NCBI RefSeq assembly: GCF_024139115.2
Contig: NC_085141.1
Span: 180,675,047 to 180,739,046 of the forward strand
Direction of reading: 5' to 3'
DNA from: Armigeres subalbatus
Taxonomy: Eukaryota > Arthropoda > Insecta > Diptera > Culicidae
DNA length: 64,000 nt
Positions 22,284-33,454 of the stretch are shown here, piece after piece (the first letter of the stretch is position 1; the number at the start of each line of letters is the position of its first letter). Below the pieces are notes generated by a model. It did not search any database, had not been told where the DNA came from, and worked only from the letters and a program-made list of their open reading frames with translations. The position numbers were made by a program, and so were the translations under genes.

Positions 22284-22592
22284 ATGCCTTTCTCGATTCA
22301 ATCGTTTGGTTTCGCCTTGGTGTGATACATATCAGTTGCCAAACTTACGGCGTTTACGAACGCTTTTTAGCGAATCAACAACCAACATTGTATGATTCAA
22401 TACACCACTTTTAAACGCAATGACCGATCGCGAACAAATTCAAGAGGGATCATCCAGAGTTTATTTTCCGTCGAATGCTGTTGGGAGAAAATCGGTTAAG
22501 GATGTAACTGATGTTGGTCCCAATCTGTGGCTTGTTGGCTCCTCCACAAGCATCCTTCTCGCACTAAACCTCGCCGTCAGTGAGCACCTCAT
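22284..22592. repeat. 309-bp direct repeat, right copy, flanking LINE B
   Basis: Partner of 18529-18837. It sits directly at the 5' end of LINE B (minus strand). Part of it lies in an open frame (22420-22815), but the same frame is broken in the left copy, so I do not call a gene. Confidence 0.85.
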
Positions 22593-23284
22593 ACATATAC
22601 CTAATCCTAGAAAAAAAAATATGGTCAAAGCTATAACCTTACTCGAGCCAAACGTCTTCTTCCATACTAGTCGGGACAGAAATCCAAATGTGCAATACCT
22701 TTTTAGTGGTTTGAGAAGGCACTCATTCCGGGCCCTGGTGGTTAATTTAATAACCGGTGCGGAATTGTTGCCAACGTTGACGAACCGTCGAGGGTTAAAC
22801 TTCGGGTGCATCTAATGTGAACCTGAAAGAGGTCAATCCGAGGTAACAAATCGGCAATCCCTTTTAATCGACATGTGACTTGACTGCCATATGACAAATG
22901 TCGTGTACATGCAGCAAATCATAAAAGTTTATAATTTTGCGAAAGTATAAAAGAAAAAAAATCAAAACGTAGTGAAATAAGATTCAACTAGGTTAAAAAC
23001 GAATAAAATTCCCAATCAACTGGGCAACAAATCACGAAAATGAAGAAAAAATAGAAGAAAAGGTCCAAGTCGGGCCTTTTCTTTTATTATCCTTTGGCGA
23101 GGGTTCTCTTTTCTTCGCAAGGACCTATTCTGAGGGACAGAAGTAAGCTCGCCGGCAATACCAAACACGTGGGCACCGCAGGCATCTCCGCGGTCATTGT
23201 GGGATCTACCATTCTTCGGCGAGGAAGCACGCCATCTTTCTAAAAACGTGGAAGTTGTGCGTACATTGTAATTCGCTTGCCGGG
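22593..23284. other. Unassigned stretch
   Basis: No recognised repeat or gene. Bases 23040-23280 are GC-richer and lead into the 51-bp minisatellite. Confidence 0.3.
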
Positions 23285-23628
23285 CATTCATTGTGGCACG
23301 CCGCGTTCGAATCGGCCCCTCAAGTCCATCACCCGCTCAGTTTGTCTCCTCGCCATCGTAATCGGCATCGCTACATCCCCCGCCCACTCAGTGCGACACT
23401 CCGCCGTCCGAATCGGCCTCGCCACGCCCATCACCACCGCAGTATGGCACTCCAACGTTCGAATAGGCCTCGCCACGTCCATCGCAACCGCAGTGTGGCA
23501 CTCCGCCGTTTGAATCGGCCTCACCACGTCCATCGCCCCCGCAGAGTGGCACTCCGCCTTTTGAATCGGCCTTACCAAATCCATCGCCACCGCAGAGTGG
23601 CACTCCGCCGTTCGAATCGTTCTTTTCC
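23285..23628. repeat. 51-bp tandem minisatellite, about 6-7 units
   Basis: Unit pattern: GTTCGAATCGGCC-TCGCCACG-TCCATCGC-ACCGCAGTGTGGCACTCCGCC. The unit is 17 codons long, so several frames on both strands stay open and give 17-residue repeats (for example DGRGEADSNGGVPHCGG on the minus strand). Left units are more diverged than right ones. Open frames in several phases at once argue that they are a by-product of the period, although a repeat-bearing protein on the minus strand cannot be excluded. Confidence 0.75.
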
Positions 23629-23844
23629 ACTTTGTCGATTCCGCTGTAAGATTTTCCAGTTACCGTGGATAAGATACACCTTGAGGGTAGTAATTAGGTG
23701 GTGCCCACCCCCTTACCGGTAAGTTTGCAAAAATTTCAAGCACCTACTCGAGTGAGTACATGTTGGAGTGCAACGATATTATAGAATAAGACGACCCAGT
23801 GCTCAGTATAAATTCCCATACAATTTATCCCGTCGGAGCAGCCG

Positions 23845-24837
23845 AAAGGATACAGATGGGGCACACGACACCTTCCCTCCACTCCTGCGGCAGTATCTCA
23901 TCCTCCTAAACATGGTAAGTACAGCACTCTAACCAGTGCTTCACCACCATGTTTGAATCGCTCTTCTGGTAGATGGTCAACCCCAGGGGCTTTGTTGTTT
24001 TTCAGCCGGCCTATCTCCTTCCGGATTTCTTAGAGATTCGGAGCCGGAAAACGTTTGTCCTCTGCGTGTGCTCCCTAGTTCGCCACGCTGCCGCCCTCGT
24101 TCTCTGCCACATCGCCATTCAGGTGCTCTTCGTAGTGCTGCCGCCGCATTTGGATCCCCTCATGCTTGTTCGTAAGAAGCTTCTCGTTTATGCCCCCATC
24201 TCAACACCTAAAAAAAACATGGATGAGTTGAATCATCCATTTGAATCATCGTAGATTTTCTTTTATTCTCCTTCGTAAAATAACAGTAAATTAATGTTCA
24301 ACTCATAGAACAACGTATACTCTTGCGTGTGCAAACAATAAATTGCCCCCAAATTGTTTGAAAACACTTTTTAAAGCAAAATGATTTTTTTTGGAAATGA
24401 GTGAAATGAGCCGTTTTAGCATGAAAATCTCAGACGTGATGCATTATTTTAAATTCGTAAACGAGTTAGTTCGCGCGGGAGCGTTCAATGATTGAGTTTT
24501 ATGAATGATTTTACCAACACTGATACCGCGACGAGGTAGTGATCAGATTCAATATTCGCACTGCGGTAGGTGCGAACGTTCGTGATGTCGGAGAAAAAAT
24601 TTCCGTTTCTTGGTTAGGTGATCTCCATGTGGCTTTGTGGATATTCTTGCAGCGGATGAAAGTGCTTCGGACTACCCGGGCGATGCCCGCTTTTTCATAC
24701 TTTCTGTCCTGTCCAGCAGATTTCCTGTAGCGCTACGACGTCGAAGTTGCGGGGATGTAATTCATCGTAGATTATCCTCTGCTTTGGCGGAGCCTACTTG
24801 CGGCTACAAGCCCTTGGACATAGTCCCTGCTGTCCCC
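23845..24837 (-). mobile_element. RTE family A, broken minus-strand copy A2 with a hAT-type remnant
   Basis: Bases 24520-24837 match the 5' end of family A (GGGACTATGTCCAAGGGCTT on the minus strand) and endonuclease pieces with internal deletions. Bases 23845-24203 match the linker and early RT region. Between them lies a truncated copy of the hAT-type element also found at 28440-32141. Confidence 0.75.
24204..24519 (-). mobile_element. Truncated hAT-type element T, copy 2
   Basis: Reading on the minus strand from 24519 it begins CAGTGTTGGTAAAATCA like the element at 28440 and runs parallel to it past the point where that copy holds LINE A4. It stops about 80 bp short of the other terminal inverted repeat. 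No duplication is present, consistent with a deletion that removed one end together with LINE sequence. Confidence 0.75.
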
Positions 24838-26070
24838 AATGTACACTTTGTGGTACATATAATAGAATCTGCGTATTTTTATTCCCCGAGTTTCACATTT
24901 TATAACTGTCAAATATATAAAACAAAAAATGCACATGTTTTATACTGGAAAACAAAAAAGTAATTTTTCGAGGCCAATTCAAATGTCAAACTGTAGATGA
25001 TGTAGATGAAACAGTATATTTTGTAGCTGATGGCGTCATCTTCTATTGTTTTGAACAAAATACAACTCGAATAAAATCTGTTGCAAATTTGTGCAAAATT
25101 ACAACTGATCAGTATTCCAGTTATAAATTTCCCAGCGAAACCGTTCGAATTTTTAAAATTACAACATCTGTTGAAGATGGCATTTTTACAGTTTCAATAT
25201 TGTTTTCTAACTCCCATTTATAACTCTACTAAAGATGCCCTAAAAATATTAAGAAATCCTTTTCAAACCGCCTGCAAGAAAAGGAATTAGGCTGCGGCAG
25301 GGCAGCTGTCAAAAAAGTTGCTTAAAAAAAAGAGAAACAAAACTTTGCAGAAAAATAATAACAACATAAAATGTTGATGGAAATCATGATGAGGATGACT
25401 ACTAAATAATATTTTTTTTAGGATTGTATTACAATGTGCTTCCACCGAAATAAGGTGCGCGGTCATTTTCATGGCGAATGCTAGGGAAACAATAAGATTG
25501 GATACCACGCGATCTCAACATAATGTAGTTTTGGGCATTGAATTTAAAATAATTGTAGCAGCAATATCCGTCAGCTCCCTTGAATATATTGATATCTCTC
25601 CTCAATATATTTATAATGCAAATCAAAGACCAAAAAAATGTTTTACGCAGTGAAACATTGTCTTATCATGAATGTCAGTGATAAATTTTACCGACTTGAA
25701 AATGCTTCTCCATTTTCAATATAGCCATCATAAATTTAGATTAGAAAAATGTTGCTCATATAATAGACCCTTATAAACTCTTTGCAATGCAAATATTATT
25801 ATTGAGTTGGGGTTATTCATTGACTACATTACTCTTGTTCAAGACACTACATTTTCTTGTTCAAGACACTACATTTTTACAAAAATACTTTTCTAGTTAT
25901 TTCTAAAATATATTTGGAAGAATTTACTTTTATTTATAATTAAAAAAAAACAATTTAATTGTTCGCATGATGTATTATCCGATGTGTTACATAAGGTAGG
26001 AAATTGTGCAAATAGTCTCAGCCACAAAGTTTAATTGAACTGTATTTAATTCAAGTATATACGAAGAGCA
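24838..26070. other. AT-rich stretch; short tandem duplication only
   Basis: No gene or dated insertion recognised. A ~23-bp direct repeat (TTCTTGTTCAAGACACTACA) occurs twice in tandem at about 25838-25882. Confidence 0.35.
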
Positions 26071-27255
26071 AGGATTAACACGAGTGGTACAATTTTCAAT
26101 AAGTCCGTCCAGCTATTTGGCTTCGCCGACGACATAGATATTATGGCACGTAACTTTGAGAAGATGGAGGAAGCCTACATAAGACTGAAGAGGGAAGCCA
26201 AGCGGATCGGACTAGTCATCAACACGTCGAAGACGAAGTACATGATAGGAAGAGGTTCAAGAGAAGACAATGTGAGTAGAGATGTCGCAAATTAATCGAT
26301 TACTTCGATTAATCGATTCATCGTTGTGATAATCGATTAATTTTGAATCGATTATTACCCAACGATTAATCGATTCAATAATCGAGATGAATCGTGAGTA
26401 ATCGATTAGTTACTAATCGATTAATCAGAATTTTACGACATCATAAGGATGTCGAAAATTAATTGATTATTTCGATTATTCGATTCATCGTTGTGATAAT
26501 CGATTAATTTTGAATCGATTACTATACAATGATTAATCGATTCAATAATCGACAAGAATCAAGAGTAATCGATTAGTAACTAATCGATTAATCGGGATTT
26601 TACGACATCTCTAAATGTGAGCCACCCACCGCGAGTTGGCATCGGTGGTGACGAAATCGAGGTGGTAGAAGAATTTGTGTACTTGGGCTCACTGGTGACT
26701 GCCAAAAATGATACCAGCAGAGAAATTCGGAGACGTATAGTGGCTGGAAATCGTACATACTTTGGACTCCGCAAGACGCTCCGATCGAATAGAGTTCGCC
26801 GCCGTACCAAACTGACAATCTACAAAACGCTCATTAGACCGGTAGTCCTCTACGGACACGAGACCTGGACGATGCTCGTGGAGGACCAACGCGCACTCGG
26901 AGTTTTAAGAAAGGAAAGTGCTGCGTACCATCTATGGTGGGGTGCAGATGGCGGACGGTACGTGGAGGAGGCGAATGAACCACGAGTTGCATCAGCTGTT
27001 GGGAGACGGACGACTGCGGTGGGCCGGGCACGTAGCCAGAATTTCGGACAATAACCCGGTGAAAATGGTGCTCGACAACGATCCGACGGGTACAAGAAGG
27101 CGAGGTGCGCAGCGGGCAAGGTGGATCGATCAGGTGGAAGATGACTTGCGGACCCTCCGTAGACAGCGTGGTTGGCGACGTGTAGCCAAGGACCGAGCAG
27201 AATGGAGAAGACTCTTATATAACGCACAGGCCACTTCGGCCTTAGTCTGAATAAA
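26071..27255 (+). mobile_element. RTE family A, 5'-truncated copy A3
   Basis: Starts inside the RT domain just before the FADD box (about 26125) and runs through YGHETWTM to a TAATAATAATAATT tail. It is interrupted at 26277-26613 by a MITE. It has a frameshift at about 26906 and a ~45-bp deletion at about 27006 relative to A4, so it is a dead copy. Confidence 0.85.
26277..26613. mobile_element. 337-bp hAT-type MITE rich in ATCGATTAAT palindromes
   Basis: Inverted ends TAGAGATGTCG / CGACATCTCTA with a perfect 8-bp duplication AATGTGAG at 26269-26276 and 26614-26621. The interior consists of two ~160-bp direct repeats, each packed with ATCGATTAAT and AATCGATTA palindromes. Removing it restores the RT frame context of copy A3. 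The TAG start and 8-bp duplication fit hAT. Confidence 0.92.
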
Positions 27256-27360
27256 TAATAATAATTATTTCAAGTATTAGTTAAACCGGAATGTAATTCA
27301 AACGACGTAGTGTATCCACGATTCGCGAGTAATTAGTGATTTAGAATATGATATGACTAC

Positions 27361-27856
27361 TAGAGTGATTCAAATTTTGACTTTTTCGCTCCCCTATGCT
27401 TAAACGATGACATTTGCTTGAATACTTTCTTAGTTATAGGACAGTTGTTGTTGCGAAGTGATCTGACTTTTGTAAACAAAGTTATAAAGAAAACAAAAAT
27501 GCTCATTATTGATATTGATGTTATTCTTTTACGTGTTAAATTGCCACGATTCAGTATTTCCCCAATAACTTTTCTTACAAGCACAGAATCGTTTCGCAAC
27601 AAAGACGACCAGTTTCATTGCAAAATTTTCTATGTTGCCAATAAAGTCGTATATTTTTAGCACTTAATGAATAACGTTGCGGAACGGTTTTCCCCAAACG
27701 TGACTGTTTTCATAGTAATTTTCATACAAACTTCAAACTGCTCGTGCTCAGTCTAGTTACATCCAAATCAGCTAAAAATTTAGGAGGATTAATAAAACAG
27801 CAAAGGTCATCGTTTAAGCATAGGGGAGCGAAAAAGTCAAAATTTGAATCACTCTA
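27361..27856. mobile_element. 496-bp hAT-type MITE with ~50-bp inverted ends
   Basis: Ends begin TAGAGTGATTCAAATTTTGAC and pair almost perfectly for about 50 bp, up to CGATGAC. A perfect 8-bp duplication ATGACTAC is at 27353-27360 and 27857-27864. The interior has short open frames on both strands with no transposase motifs. Confidence 0.92.
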
Positions 27857-28098
27857 ATGACTACCCTGCATAACCCTAATATGGTAATTTGTTTTTTCGC
27901 GATTAGGAACGTTTTAACTGGGAAAAAAGTGTTTAGTGGAAAGCAAGCATACGTGCTTTAGTGCTAAGCTGCATAAGGAAAATTGACGAAGATTCTTAAA
28001 CCGATAACGACGTTGGACCCGATAGTGAAACGACATTCATATACATTTTTTAGTGCTTCGAACCGGATGGGTTTTGTACAGTGCGTCTATTATGAGCT

Positions 28099-28185
28099 AA
28101 GTCCCGAGTAGCCCCGATATACAGTAAATCTATCCCACGCTTGGAGTTGTGTGCAACACTACTGCTTGCCCACCTGGACTGTATA
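28099..28185 (+). pseudogene. BEL/Pao LTR retrotransposon remnant
   Basis: A short frame reads SRVAPI followed by SIPRLELCATLLLAHL, a signature of the segment between reverse transcriptase and RNase H in BEL/Pao pol. Flanking sequence (27880-28430) shows no further clear motif. An isolated decayed fragment. Confidence 0.6.
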
Positions 28186-28660
28186 TTCATAGTTCACTGG
28201 TTCATATCCGGTTCGAAGGACCATAAGATGTATGCGAAAATCATCCTGCAGTCAAACACACTCCGGACCACCGTCAGAACCGCAAAAGAAATTTTCTTGC
28301 TATCACAGAAAGCACTTTATCTTTCTACAACGAATCGCCTTTATTCTTATGTTTATCTTGCGAAACTTGCTGTAAGATGTTGCTCCACTCTTTTCAACCC
28401 GGCGGCAGGTAGTTGTTCACACAGGTTAGATCTAAAGACCAGTGTTGGTAAAATCACTCATAAATCTCAATCAACGAGCGCTCCCGTGCGAACGAAATCG
28501 TCTGCGATTTTAAAGGAATGCATCACGCTTGAATTTTTCATGCTAAAACGCATCATTTCACTCATTTGCCAAAAAATCATTTTGGTTTAAAAACGCATTT
28601 GAAATCAATTTGGGGGCGATTCATTGCTTATACATAAAAGAGTGTCTAATTTTTTTTTTT

Positions 28661-31600
28661 TGGGGGCAGCAGGGACTATGTCCAAGGGCTTGACGATCCC
28701 TCCCCAGGCCATCTGCGAGTTGTGGCGCCTGCCTAGGATGTGGTGGGGTTTGATAGTGGGCCCTGTTAAACCTCTATAAAAAGCTGCATGTATCCGCAAG
28801 TAGGCTCCGCCAAAGCGACCGTGTACCGCTCAAAGCGCACAAGCCCAAGTCCTGGTGTTAGGTGGGACGTTAAACAGCCCTGACACGACGGCCCTCCGAC
28901 GAGACAGGAGGTTTGCGCAGGCCCAATAAGCCGCCTTTAAAAACAACTATTACGAACGACATAGAAGATAATACGACTCGATACAATCGCGACGACCTAG
29001 GCGACGAATAAAGGATCACGATTGGAAGCTTGGAACATGGAACTGCAAGTCGCTAGGCTTCGCAGGTTGTGACAGGATAATCTACGATGAATTACATTCC
29101 CGCAACTTCGATGTCGTAGCGCTGCAGGAAATCTGCTGGACAGGACAGAAAGTGTGGAAAAGCGGGCATCGAGCAGCTACCTTCTACCAAAGCTGTGGCA
29201 CCACCAACGAGCTGGGAACCGGCTTCATAGTGCTGGGCAAGATGCGCCAACGCGTGATTGGGTGGCAGCCAATCAACGCAAGGATGTGCAAGCTGAGGAT
29301 AAAAGGCCATTTCTTCAACTATAGCATCATCAACGTGCACTGCCCACACGAAGGGAGATCCGACGACGAGAAAGAAGCGTTCTATGCGCAGCTGGAGCAG
29401 ACATACGATGGATGCCCCCTGCGGGACGTCAAAATCGTCATCGGTGACATGAACGCTCAGGTAGGAAGGGAGGAAAAGTATAGACCGGTCATCGGACCGG
29501 ATAGTCCGCATACCGTATCGAACGACAACGGCCAACGATGCATAAACTTTGCAGCCTCCCGCGGAATGGTAGTCCGAAGCACTTTCTTCCCCCGCAAGAA
29601 TATCCACAAGGCCACATCGAAATCACCTAATCAAGTAACGGAAAACCAAATCGACCACGTTCTAATCGACGGTAAATTCTTCTCCGACATCACGGACGTA
29701 CGCACTTACCGCAGTGCGAATATTGAATCCGACCACTACCTCGTCGCAGTATGTCTGCGCTCAAAACTCTCGACGGTGATCAACACGCGTCGGAGTCGTC
29801 CGCCGCGGCTTAACATTGGGCGGCTACAAGACGGTAGACTAGCCCAAGACTACGCGCAGCAGCTGGAAGTGGCACTCCCAACGGAAGAGCAGCTAGGCGC
29901 AACGTCTCTTGAAGATGGCTGGAAAGATATTCGATCTGCCATTGGAAGCACCGCAACCGTTGCACTAGGCACGGTGGCTCCGGATCAGAGAAACGACTGG
30001 TATGACGGCGAATGTGAGCAGTTAGTTGAGGAGAAGAATGCAGCATGGGCGAGATTGCTGTAACACCGCACGAGGGCGAACGAGGCACGATACAAACGGG
30101 CGCGGAACAGACAAAACTCGATTTTCCGGAGGAAAAAGCGTCAGCAGGAAGATCGAGACCGCGAAGAGACGGAGGAACTGTACCGCGCTAATAACGCACG
30201 AAAGTTCTATGAGAAGATGAACCGTTCACGTAAGGGCCACGTGCCACAGCCCGATATGTGTAAGGACATTAACGGGAACCTTCTTACAAACGAGCGTGAG
30301 GTGATCCAAAGGTGGCGGCAGCACTACGAAGAGCACCTGAATGGCGATATGGCAGACAACGGTGGCGGTATGGTAATGAACCTAGGAGCACGCGCGCAGG
30401 ACATGCGACTTCCGGCTCCGAATCTCCAGGAAATCGAGGAGGAGATCGGCCGGCTGAAAAACAACAAAGCCCCTGGAGTTGACCAACTACCAGGAGAGCT
30501 GTTTAAACACGGTGGTGAAGCACTGGCTAGAGCGCTGCACTGGGTGATTACCAAGGTTTGGGAGGATGAGGATCTGCCGCAGGAGTGGATGGAAGGTGTC
30601 GTGTGACCCATCTACAAAAAGGGCGATAAGCTGGATTGTAGCAACTACCGCGCAATCACATTGCTGAACGCCGCCTACAAGGTACTCTCCCAAATTTTAT
30701 GCCGTCGACTAACACCAATTGCAAGAGAGTTCGTGGGGCAGTACCAGGCGGGATTTATGGGTGAACGCTCTACCACAGACCAGGTGTTCGCCATACGTCA
30801 GGTATTGCAGAAATGCCGCGAATACAACGTGCCCACACATCATCTATTTATCGACTTCAAAGCCGCATATGATACAATCGATCGGGACCAGCTATGGCAG
30901 CTAATGCACGAAAACGGATTTCCGGATAAACTGATTCGGTTGATCAAGGCGACGATGGATCGGGTGATGTGCGTAGTTCGAGTTTCAGGGGCATTCTCGA
31001 GTCCCTTCGAAACCCGTAGAGGGTTACGGCAAGGTGATGGTCTTGCGTGTCTGCTATTCAACATCGCTTTGGAGGGAGTAATACGAAGGGCAGGGATTGA
31101 CACGAGTGGCACGATTTTCACGAAGTCCGTCCAGTTATTTGGCTTCGCCGACGACATTGATATCATGGCACGTAACTTTGAGAGGATGGAGGAAGCCTAC
31201 ATCAGACTGAAAAGCGAAGCTAAACGGGTTGGACTAGTCATCAACACGTCGAAGACGAAGTACATGATAGGAAGAGGCTCAAGAGAGGTCAATGTGAGCC
31301 ACCCACCACGAGTTTCTATCGGTGGGGACGAAATCGAGGTGGTTGAAGAATTCGTGTACTTGGGCTCACTGGTGACCGCCGATAACGATACCAGCAGAGA
31401 AATTCGGAGACGCATAGTGGCTGGAAATCGTACGTACTTTGGACTCCGCAAGACGCTCCGATCGAATAGAGTTCGCCGCCGTACCAAACTGACTATCTAC
31501 AAAACGCTTATAAGACCGGTAGTTCTCTACGGACACGAGACCTGGACGATGCTCGTGGAGGACCAACGCGCACTGGGAGTTTTCGAAAGGAAAGTGTTGC

Positions 31601-31975
31601 GTACCATCTATGGTGGGGTGCAGATGGCGGACGGTACGTGGAGGAGGCGAATGAACCACGAGTTGCATCAGCTGTTGGGAGAACCATCCATCGTTCACAC
31701 CGCGAAAATCGGAAGACTGTGGTGGGCCGGGCACGTAGCCAGAATGTCGGACAATAATCCGGTGAAAATGGTTCTCGACAACGATCCGACGGGAACAAGA
31801 AGGCGAGGTGCACAGCGGGCGAGGTGGATCGATCAGGTGGAGGACGACTTGCAGACCCTCCGCAGACTGCGTGGTTGGCGACCGTTGCAGCCATGGACCG
31901 AGCTGAATGGAGAAGTCTTTTATGCGCAGCACAGGCCACTCCGGCCTTAGTCTGATGATAAATAAATAAATATTT
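28661..31975 (+). mobile_element. RTE-clade LINE family A, full-length copy A4
   Basis: Starts GGGGGCAGCAGGGACTATGT near 28668, has a ~350-bp GC-rich 5' UTR, one long endonuclease/RT frame and a (AAAT)n-like tail at about 31957-31975. It is the most complete copy of family A and serves as the reference for A1, A2, A3 and A5. The short length, single ORF and FADD box fit the RTE clade (JAM1-like in mosquitoes). Confidence 0.88.
29016..31950 (+). pseudogene. Endonuclease/RT frame of LINE copy A4, two stops and a late frameshift
   Basis: One frame holds all domains. Endonuclease: DWKLGTWNCKS (about 29020), ALQEICW, IINVHCPHEG, VIGDMNAQVG, IDHVLIDGKFFSD, SDHYLV (to about 29750). RT: NNKAPGVDQLPGELFK (30462), YRAITLLNAAYK, AGFMGERSTTDQVF, FIDFKAAYDTID, RRGLRQGDGLACLLF, FADDIDIMA (about 31144-31170). 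C-terminal: KTLIRPVVLYGHETWTM, WAGHVARM. A TAA at 30061-30063 and a TGA at 30604-30606 break the frame, and a small insertion at about 31882 shifts the last ~30 codons. The rest is open, so decay is recent by the standards of this window. Confidence 0.9.
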
Positions 31976-32141
31976 TATGCGACAAACGTCAATTCACTGT
32001 TTTTAACGAAGGAGAACAAAAGAAAACTTACGATGATTCAACTCATCCATGAGTTTTTAGGTGTTGAGTTGGGTGTGTTTCAACTCACGCTTGATTTGAA
32101 TCATCCATGAGTTTTGAGATTTTGAGTTTTTACCAATACTG

Positions 32142-33052
32142 CTAAAGACTCGTATGGCTGCCGACGGGTTGGAAAGTGTGGAGCTGGGAGGAACGTACTA
32201 CACAATGCCCTTCACACTACCGAACACAATCCGCGATGAGACACAGCTAACACATATGATATCTAGAACCATTCTTAAGAAACATGTGCTTAGACAACTT
32301 TTTATTCTGGGCAAGTTTTTTTTAGCAGTTTTGCCAGTAATTCTATTAAATTCTTTAAGTAATTCTTCATGTATTTGAATATCTTAACTAAACTTTCCAC
32401 CCACAATCAAGTCTGCGTCAGATATGGATAGGAAGTCCAATAAGATTGGGACGCGATGACATGCAGAAGCACTGATCCTACATCTTACAGACTTTAAAAA
32501 GACGACGATAATAATATTTTACTGACCTGTGGATAATGTCTTATAATTTCCAAGATATTAAAGAGGTATTGTTAGTCTAGTCTACAAGGGTCTTCTTGTG
32601 TAAAAAGGAAGTTTCTCTCAGATCATCCGTTTTACTAAATAAATAAATCCGATCTTACAAACATTTATTGAACTAGATGTGTCTCAAATTGAATACTCAA
32701 TTTACAGTCGTGACTACTTGCGCAGCAATAAAATTTAGGTTGAAATCCAATCATTCCACGACAGGTGACTATAAAACTACGATACTCTTAGGTAAGGAAA
32801 TCTTTGCAAATTTGAACCAAATTTGAAAGTTCTTGTATAGTTGATGTAGGCAGCGATTTAAATGAACCCTTTTCTAGGATGAAGTAGTTTTGAAATCTAA
32901 GTGCACTAAAATTTAGATTTTTCCTAATACGAATCAATAAATTAGCTTAAATAAATTAAATAGGTATCTAGGATTAACTTATACTATTGTTCTATTTAAA
33001 TTTACACAGTAATTCAGAGGATGTGGTGCGTTCGTTAGTTATGTTCTGCAGA
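32142..33052. other. 3' flank and probable 3' UTR of the masquerade-like gene
   Basis: Lies downstream (minus strand) of the stop at 33053. AT-rich, no other gene recognised. The short open frame at 32154-32378 has no domain. Confidence 0.45.
32663..32668 (-). promoter_or_regulatory. Candidate polyadenylation signal AATAAA for the masquerade-like gene
   Basis: TTTATT on the plus strand reads AATAAA on the minus strand, about 385 bp after the stop codon. It is a plausible 3' UTR length for the gene, but AT-rich DNA gives such hexamers by chance. Confidence 0.3.
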
Positions 33053-33454
33053 TCATAGGTTGTTGACACTTATAATTTGGTTGATCCATCCGATGAAGGA
33101 AGATACTTTCACATAAACACCCGGCACATCTACCCGTCCGCATCCGAATCCCCACGAAACAAGCCCAGCCAGTTCGTAAAATCCGTCATCCTGGCAAACT
33201 AGGGGGCCTCCACCGTCTCCCTGGCAGGCGTCGTTGCCTTCTTCCCCACCGGCGCAGAAACTGGACGCCGGAAGAATGAAGATCTTCTCGGTGACGGCAT
33301 TCACCTTGCGGATGCACTCGGCATCGCTGACGATAGGAATCTCTGCCTCTCGCACTCGCAATGGGATTGGCCCAGCCTCACCCATGTAGCCGTAACCGGT
33401 GACGGTACAACGCTTACCGGCGGCATGGTTGACACCGCGGGCCGGAAGGCAAAC
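33053..33454 (-). CDS. mas: masquerade-like last exon: Gly-substituted active-site region
   Basis: Acceptor CTCTTTCTTTTTAG above 33454. Encodes [20 protein letters not shown], then [21 protein letters not shown], shortened in citation to its key part GDGGGP, where the nucleophilic Ser is Gly. It ends [25 protein letters not shown] and stop TGA at 33053-33055. The substitution is shared with Drosophila Masquerade, so it is a family trait and not a sequencing slip. Confidence 0.95.
   Translation of the reverse strand, partial: VCLPARGVNHAAGKRCTVTGYGYMGEAGPIPLRVREAEIPIVSDAECIRKVNAVTEKIFILPASSFCAGGEEGNDACQGDGGGPLVCQDDGFYELAGLVSWGFGCGRVDVPGVYVKVSSFIGWINQIISVNNL

Larger units (their letters stand above)
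28440..32141. mobile_element. hAT-type element T carrying a full-length RTE LINE
   Basis: Ends CAGTGTTGGTAAAA and TTTTACCAATACTG are flanked by a perfect 8-bp duplication CTAAAGAC (28432-28439, 32142-32149). T itself is only about 390 bp (28440-28660 plus 31976-32141); the rest is LINE A4, inserted next to a run of T. A second, truncated T lies at 24204-24519. T has no transposase. Confidence 0.9.

Noticed and set aside
18529..22592. LTR retrotransposon with 309-bp LTRs
   Set aside because: The enclosed frame is a LINE with APE-type endonuclease and FADD-type RT; there is no primer-binding site, polypurine tract, protease or integrase, and the repeats end exactly at LINE termini.
22420..22815. 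131-codon gene
   Set aside because: Most of it is the right 309-bp direct repeat; the same frame is broken by indels in the left copy.
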